NCBI RefSeq assembly: GCF_959029255.1 | Contig: NZ_CAUFUE010000045.1 | Span: 1-18,889, forward strand | DNA: 18,889 bases | Reading direction: 5' to 3' | From: an uncultured Bacteroides sp. | GTDB lineage: Bacteria > Bacteroidota > Bacteroidia > Bacteroidales > Bacteroidaceae | In this document: positions 14,791 to 18,889 of the stretch, piece after piece | Numbering within the stretch: the first letter of the stretch is position 1 | How the letters are laid out: the number at the start of each line of letters is the position of its first letter | Position numbers and translations under genes: made by a program | Notes under the pieces: model-generated | Seen by the model: only the letters and a program-made list of their open reading frames with translations | Told to the model about the DNA's origin: nothing | The model's database searches: none

Positions 14791-15188
14791 GGGGTTGACT
14801 GGATTTGACAGCGGGCAGAAATGGTAAGTAAGCATGCAGTGCGTCGTTGATTTGCACTTTAATCTCAGTCCTCAAAATTTTATCTGGCGAAACTCGTTAC
14901 GCTCTCGCTGCTTAATCGAAGTATAGTAGATTGAAGCTTAATCCCGGCACTAGGTGCTGGGACGTGACATCACTCGGAAGCTGTTGCTCCGAAGCATTCC
15001 GGTTCAGTGGTGCAGTTAAATCGGGGATAGTTCGTACTTGCCTTGAAGTACGGATGAAACTTAAGAGGATAAGGTAACGGTTGATGGCTTTGGTTCTGTC
15101 GTTACACGAAAATCTAGGCAAAGATAAGCATGTAGAAAGCTTATGATTTCCTCGTTTGGACGAGGGTTCGATTCCCTCCAGCTCCACC
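14791..15188 (+). ncRNA. ssrA: transfer-messenger RNA (tmRNA)
   Basis: tmRNA rescues stalled ribosomes and tags the unfinished protein for proteolysis. The 5' end GGGGTTGACTGGATTTGACAG is the conserved tmRNA start. Its first seven bases pair with CAGCTCC (15179-15185) to form the tRNA-like acceptor stem. The T-arm GAGGGTTCGATTCCCTC is at 15162-15178. The 3' end after the discriminator A (15186) reads CCC rather than CCA, so the terminal A must be added after transcription. The tag frame (14886-14915) reads GGC GAA ACT CGT TAC GCT CTC GCT GCT TAA, giving the tag (A)GETRYALAA, whose ALAA end is the usual degradation signal. The RNA is encoded in one piece, not permuted. An intrinsic terminator follows at once. 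Confidence 0.97.
14886..14915 (+). other. ssrA: tmRNA tag-peptide reading frame (GETRYALAA)
   Basis: This short internal frame in tmRNA has Gly as its resume codon, nine sense codons and a TAA stop. It is preceded by the A- and T-rich single-stranded segment CAAAATTTTATCT, as expected upstream of the resume codon. The C-terminal YALAA matches the tag pattern recognised by ClpXP-type proteases. Confidence 0.92.
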
Positions 15189-15211
15189 CTGAAGAATTTG
15201 TTTTTATTGAG

Positions 15212-15258
15212 ATAGTCTCTGAATAGACCTTTAATCAGGATATTCAGAGACTATTTTT
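15212..15258 (+). terminator. intrinsic terminator of ssrA
   Basis: A perfect 14-bp stem pairs ATAGTCTCTGAATA (15212-15225) with TATTCAGAGACTAT (15241-15254) around a 15-nt loop and runs directly into five T residues (15254-15258). It begins 24 nt after the tmRNA 3' end. On the opposite strand no T run follows, so it should act mainly on ssrA. Confidence 0.93.
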
Positions 15259-15352
15259 ATTATATACATCAGAGAGATAAGCGAGCGTATTGTCTGTTTA
15301 GAGTAAGCGCACTATATGTTTCACTCTTATAGGCATAAATACTACTGTTGCC

Positions 15353-16141
15353 TTATAGATTAGGAATGAATTGTTTCCAGAACAGGATTCGGCTTTTGTG
15401 AGTAAATCCATGGCATCCCATAGGGAGCTGTTGGTGGTTTAGCTGATGGCATAGTTTGGGTTTTAAGTCGTAGGCAAACTGTAGAGCGGTTTGTGCACTC
15501 GGATAGTTGAACTCCTTAGGGACTAAAGCCCAGAATATATCTTCATAATACATACCGTCATCCGATTTTGATAAGTAGTAATCAATTTCTTTGGTATATC
15601 GTTTGCATGCCTGAGCGAATGCGGATACTTTGCGCAGGCTTAACCCTCCATTCCCTATGTGTCCGTACATTTGTATCCGGATATTCTTTCTAGAGCCTGA
15701 TAGGAATTTTTGCAATTGCAAATATTGTTTTAGCGGGAAATGGGTATATCTGGGTCTTGTGGGCCATGGAGCGGCTACCAAGTCATAACCTTCCTTGCAC
15801 CATTGTAATAATTCGTCACGGAATATCCAAGCATCCAGATGACAGATGAGGATGTATGTGGTGTCCGGGAACAGGTTGTAAAACTCTTCGGACATCATCA
15901 TTTTGTTGTAGCCCGATATCCCGTTTCGGGTACCCAGCCATTCGGAAGTGACGCTCATCACAGTGGCTTGCGGATATGTTTCTGTGAGTTCGCTTATGTC
16001 TAATTCTGCCGGTTTCAGAAAAACGATGGGATAAGCCGCCAGAATTTTCATGGTGTTTGCCAATGCGTCACGTTCCCAGTCTTTAATCTCAGTTCTGTAA
16101 ATAGGTATTACCACCTTTACGGTATGAGTATTTTGTTTCAT
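15353..16141 (-). CDS. DUF5672 family glycosyltransferase-like protein
   Basis: The 262-residue protein resembles DUF5672, a family of GT-A-like predicted glycosyltransferases that often occurs in surface-polysaccharide loci. It begins with a nucleotide-sugar-type strand (VKVVIPIYRTE at 8-18). HLDAWIF (101-107) could be the metal-binding acidic motif. It also contains HIGNGGLSLR (161-170), YYEDIFWA (198-205), with a candidate catalytic acidic pair, and GCHGF (242-246), all of which look like conserved active-site loops. There is no signal peptide or membrane helix, so it probably acts in the cytoplasm. It is a single gene here, between the ssrA terminator and the metal operon, with no other glycan genes. 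Donor and acceptor are unknown. Confidence 0.8.
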   Translation of the reverse strand: MKQNTHTVKVVIPIYRTEIKDWERDALANTMKILAAYPIVFLKPAELDISELTETYPQATVMSVTSEWLGTRNGISGYNKMMMSEEFYNLFPDTTYILICHLDAWIFRDELLQWCKEGYDLVAAPWPTRPRYTHFPLKQYLQLQKFLSGSRKNIRIQMYGHIGNGGLSLRKVSAFAQACKRYTKEIDYYLSKSDDGMYYEDIFWALVPKEFNYPSAQTALQFAYDLKPKLCHQLNHQQLPMGCHGFTHKSRILFWKQFIPNL

Positions 16142-16208
16142 AAAATGTACCTTCTATTAATAAATGTGTGTTACGGGATTTTTTTGTTTTGAGATATCAA
16201 AGTCTCTG

Positions 16209-16216
16209 CAAAAATA
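16209..16216 (-). promoter_or_regulatory. candidate -7 box for the DUF5672 gene
   Basis: On the minus strand TATTTTTG matches TAnnTTTG and lies 68 nt before the start codon. No TTTG is present at the expected -33 spacing. The rest of the 266-nt gap (16142-16407) is AT-rich and shows no gene, and I see no clear terminator for the Fur-family gene in it. Confidence 0.4.
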
Positions 16217-16407
16217 CATAATTTATTTATAGCCTTTTGTCTTGTTTGCATAATAATTACTAATATAAACACTGTGATGAAAGAATAATATTTGCTAATG
16301 AATAGAATCTGAGGACAAACCCGCAACAGGGATAAATAGGATGATGTAATCGGGGTTAAAGGATAAACAGAAAAGTTTTAAAGGATGAGAAGTGACTGCT
16401 GCTTGGC

Positions 16408-16842
16408 TTATTTCGTTTTCGCCGCACACTCCGGACAAAGCCCTTTCAACACATAATTGATACTGTCCAGTGTAAATCCTTTAGGCATCTGCACTACCGG
16501 AGTCGGTATATTCTTAAAGCAGAAAGTTTTGTTACACTTTTCACAATGGAAGTGGGTATGCAGGTCTTCTACTTCGCACGAACAACTTTCACCGCATACG
16601 GCATACTTCAGGGAACCGGTGCCGTCATCAATACTATGTACCAGATGGCGGGACAGGAATAGGGTGATGGTGCGGAAGATGGTGGATTTATCAACCGTAT
16701 CGAGTATGTTTTCCAAGTCGAGCAGGGATACGGACCGATTGGCCTGCATCATCGCCTTTAGTATCAGTAGCCGGTTGGCTGTAGGTTGTATTTCACGCTT
16801 TTCCAGTAAATCCAAATATATATTTTCTTCCATATTACACAT
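16408..16842 (-). CDS. Fur-family metal-responsive transcriptional regulator
   Basis: This 144-residue protein belongs to the Fur superfamily. The N-terminal winged helix includes IQPTANRLLILKAMM and the recognition segment DKSTIFRTITLF (51-62). The C-terminal dimerisation and metal domain has HTHFHCEKC (95-103) and CPEC (136-139), giving the two CxxC pairs of a structural zinc site. Extra cysteines at 83, 87 and 89 (CGESCSC) are unusual for Fur and could tune metal or redox sensing. The ATG at 16842 is chosen because an AGGTGG-like ribosome site overlaps the end of the ATPase gene just upstream; a second ATG at 16833 would remove three residues. It follows the P-type ATPase gene by 9 nt on the same strand, so the pair is an operon, and zinc is the likeliest signal. 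A peroxide- or iron-sensing role is not excluded. Confidence 0.9.
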   Translation of the reverse strand: MCNMEENIYLDLLEKREIQPTANRLLILKAMMQANRSVSLLDLENILDTVDKSTIFRTITLFLSRHLVHSIDDGTGSLKYAVCGESCSCEVEDLHTHFHCEKCNKTFCFKNIPTPVVQMPKGFTLDSINYVLKGLCPECAAKTK

Positions 16843-16851
16843 ATTCCACCT

Positions 16852-18807
16852 TTATTTAATCAGTTTCTGTATACGTATGGCGTTTACTATCGCAATGAGA
16901 GCAACGCCCACATCGGCAAAGACGGCTTCCCAAAGAGTTGCCAGTCCGCTTGCTCCCAAAATGAGCACGAGCAATTTTACGCCGAAAGCCAGGGAAATAT
17001 TTTGCCATACGACTTTTCGGGTCTGCCTGCCTGCATGGATGGCAGTTGCCACTCGCGACGGCTGGTCGGTTTGTATCACAATGTCTGCCGTCTCTATGGC
17101 GGCATCACTGCCCAATCCGCCCATGGCGATACCTACATTGCTGAGGGCGAGGACGGGAGCGTCATTGATGCCGTCGCCCACAAAAGCCACCTGGTTATTG
17201 GTATCCTTGCGTAGCTCCTCAATGTGTTTCACCTTTCCATCAGGGAGTAAATCACCGTAGGCTTGCGTTATTCCCAGCTTTTCTGCAAAGTTAGTAACAA
17301 TGGCTTGCCTGTCTCCCGATAATATCTGAATATTATTGATATTTAATGCTTTCAAGTCTTTTATTGCCTTGAAAGCATCCTCTTTGAAGGTGTCGGACAA
17401 TAGCAGATAACCTGCATACCGATGTTCGATGGCGCAGATTACCACGGTATCGGCAATGACCTGTAACTCTTGCGGGTAGCTTATCCCGAATTTGGAGAGT
17501 AAACGGGTGTTCCCCACCAAAATGCGTTTTCCGTCGAGAAAGGTTTCCAGTCCGTGACCGGCAATCTCGGTAACTTCCGTTGTGGGAATCAGCGTAATGT
17601 TCCGTTGCGCGGCATAGTTTACGACAGCTTTCGCTATGGGATGCGTACTGTTCCGTTCCACCGAAGCGATAAGCTGTATCAGCCTTTCTTCGGATATGTC
17701 CGGTACTTGTCGGCAAGATTGCACTTCGAATGTTCCTTTGGTCAGTGTGCCGGTTTTGTCGAATACCACAGTGTTGATTTTAGTTATGGCATCCAGATAA
17801 TTGCCGCCCTTGAACAGGACTCCCAAGCGGGATGCTGCACCGATACCTCCGAAGTATCCCAAGGGAATACTTACCACCAGCGCACAGGGACAGGAGATTA
17901 CGAGGAAAACCAGCGCTCTGTATAGCCAGTTGTCGAAAATAAATGTAAATTCCACATTTATCAGGGAGTAAACTAGGGGGAGCAGTACGATAAGTGCCGC
18001 CAGTCCGGTTACTATCGGGGTGTAGATACGGGCAAACTTGCGGATGAACAGTTCTGCCGGAGCTTTGCGCTCAGAGGCATTCTGCACCATCTCAAGGATG
18101 CGGGAGAGGGTGCTTTTTTCAAAAGGTTTGGTCACTTCAAGCCGGATGACTTTATCCGTCGCAATCATTCCGGCAAGTACCTCTTCGCCCTTTCGGATAT
18201 TGCGGGGGACACTTTCACCCGTCAGCGCTGATGTGTTGAATGCGGCGGCTTCGGTCAGCATTGTTCCGTCCAGTGGAACACGTTCGCCTGTCTTTACCTC
18301 GATAGTTTCACCGACTTGCACTTTCCGGGGATTTTCCACAACGCTTTCTTTCCCTCTGATTAGAGTGGCTGTTTCCGGTCTGACGTCGAGCAAAGCGCTG
18401 ATGTTTCGTTTGGCTTTACTGACCGCTTTCTCTTGAAAAAGTTCTCCCAGGGAGTAGAACAACATTACGGCTACTCCTTCAGGGTATTCTCCGATGTAGA
18501 AAGCACCGAGTGTGGCGATGGACATAAGGGTGAATTCACTGAAGATGTCTTTTTCCCGGATACTTTCCCAAGCTTCTTCCAGTACCGGCAGTCCTACCGG
18601 CAGATAGGCGAGTATGTACCAGAGGAGCGGAATATGGCTTTCTCGGAAGAAAGCGGCATCCGTAGCGTTCAATATGATTCCGCTAAACAGCAGGACGGTC
18701 GAGAGCAATATTCTCCAATAATCTTTCAGAAAACCGCATTTCCCGGCGGCCTCTTTTACTTGCTCGTGTTCGTGAGCACAACAACATTTACAACTATGAT
18801 GTCCCAT
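16852..18807 (-). CDS. P1B-type heavy-metal ATPase, probable Zn/Cd/Pb exporter
   Basis: This 651-residue inner-membrane pump exports divalent soft metals using ATP. All catalytic motifs are present: TGES (196-199, actuator), the transmembrane CPC (306-308), the phosphorylated Asp350 in DKTGT (350-354), the nucleotide-binding STHP (387-390) and GDGINDAP (544-551). Lys611 and Asp632 in the last two helices (GVKLLVL and ADVGVAL) match the P1B-2 pattern for Zn, Cd and Pb rather than copper. There is no N-terminal HMA domain. Instead the protein opens with a short Cys/His cluster, MGHHSCKCCCAHEHE, a possible metal-loading or sensing tail. Its stop lies 9 nt before the Fur-family gene, suggesting autoregulated zinc homeostasis. 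I find no Bacteroides -7 box in the 82 nt left before the window edge. zntA would be a reasonable name but orthology is untested. Confidence 0.93.
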   Translation of the reverse strand: MGHHSCKCCCAHEHEQVKEAAGKCGFLKDYWRILLSTVLLFSGIILNATDAAFFRESHIPLLWYILAYLPVGLPVLEEAWESIREKDIFSEFTLMSIATLGAFYIGEYPEGVAVMLFYSLGELFQEKAVSKAKRNISALLDVRPETATLIRGKESVVENPRKVQVGETIEVKTGERVPLDGTMLTEAAAFNTSALTGESVPRNIRKGEEVLAGMIATDKVIRLEVTKPFEKSTLSRILEMVQNASERKAPAELFIRKFARIYTPIVTGLAALIVLLPLVYSLINVEFTFIFDNWLYRALVFLVISCPCALVVSIPLGYFGGIGAASRLGVLFKGGNYLDAITKINTVVFDKTGTLTKGTFEVQSCRQVPDISEERLIQLIASVERNSTHPIAKAVVNYAAQRNITLIPTTEVTEIAGHGLETFLDGKRILVGNTRLLSKFGISYPQELQVIADTVVICAIEHRYAGYLLLSDTFKEDAFKAIKDLKALNINNIQILSGDRQAIVTNFAEKLGITQAYGDLLPDGKVKHIEELRKDTNNQVAFVGDGINDAPVLALSNVGIAMGGLGSDAAIETADIVIQTDQPSRVATAIHAGRQTRKVVWQNISLAFGVKLLVLILGASGLATLWEAVFADVGVALIAIVNAIRIQKLIK

Positions 18808-18848
18808 AAATATCTTTTTTTATGGTTCATTGGAGAAATGATAATTTA

Positions 18849-18863
18849 CCGGCGTAGCGCCGG
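18849..18863. repeat. short GC-rich inverted repeat upstream of the metal ATPase
   Basis: CCGGCG-tag-CGCCGG is a perfect 6-bp dyad with a 3-nt loop in an otherwise AT-rich leader, 41 nt before the ATPase start codon. It has no T run on either side. It may be an operator, a hairpin in the 5' leader, or part of a dispersed intergenic repeat; the window ends too soon to tell. Confidence 0.5.
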
Positions 18864-18889
18864 AGCAGGTTTTCCTTTCGGATGGGGTA

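Noticed and set aside
14912..15187. Minus-strand open frame of 91 codons beginning MELEGIEPSSK across the ssrA gene
   Set aside because: It is the antisense of the tmRNA tRNA-like end; this MELEGIEPSS-type frame is a familiar annotation artefact.
15162..15188. Possible integration (att) site at the ssrA 3' end
   Set aside because: tmRNA 3' ends are frequent targets, but I see no second copy of the T-arm/acceptor sequence and no integrase in the window.
16457..17260. Plus-strand open frame of 267 codons antisense to the Fur-family and ATPase genes
   Set aside because: It is a shadow of two well-supported genes, spans their junction and shows no domain or promoter.

Overview
The window looks like the chromosome of a gut Bacteroides or a close relative in the Bacteroidales. 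The evidence is threefold. There are Bacteroides-type promoter boxes (TAnnTTTG at -7, TTTG near -33) and few strong Shine-Dalgarno sequences. Several genes belong to families confined to or concentrated in this phylum (DUF4837, DUF4831, Bacteroidetes LptE, DUF5672, a TonB-domain lipoprotein with a bacterial Ig-like domain). The tmRNA is of the Bacteroidetes type and encodes a GETRYALAA tag. Most of the window is ordinary core genome. I found no insertion sequence, integrase, CRISPR array, rRNA or standard tRNA.

Left block (1-5319, + strand): an 8-bp tandem repeat array leads into a tight six-gene cluster. The genes are a DUF4837 lipoprotein, pdxA (vitamin B6 synthesis), a sigma-54-dependent activator without a receiver domain, an LptE-like LPS-assembly lipoprotein, a TPR-type protein and secG. 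Gaps are 1-9 nt, with one 14-nt overlap, and a strong intrinsic terminator closes the unit. The theme is envelope biogenesis (secretion and LPS delivery) with one metabolic gene and one regulator.

Middle block (5354-13967): an MFS transporter and a PqqD-like small protein lie on the + strand. They end in a 20-bp perfect hairpin that probably also terminates the convergent genes. On the - strand are a DUF4831 exported protein, a lactonase-family beta-propeller lipoprotein, a large exported GH3 glycoside hydrolase with an EF-hand-like loop and a C-terminal discoidin-like domain, and a lipoprotein joining a bacterial Ig-like domain to a TonB C-terminal domain. Three of these four (all but the lactonase) have recognisable Bacteroides promoters.

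Right block (14043-18889): a well-formed promoter drives two small, AT-rich, unrecognised membrane-protein genes. The tmRNA gene ssrA follows with its terminator. Next on the - strand come a DUF5672 glycosyltransferase-like gene and a two-gene metal-homeostasis operon: a Zn/Cd-type P1B ATPase followed by a Fur-family regulator.

I do not see a clear new multi-gene system. The places most worth a second look are the two small ORFs beside ssrA with a start-codon hairpin, the MFS/PqqD pair lacking a radical SAM partner, the TonB/Ig lipoprotein, the receiver-less sigma-54 activator inside an envelope operon, the 8-bp repeat array, and the dyad inside the DUF4831 promoter.
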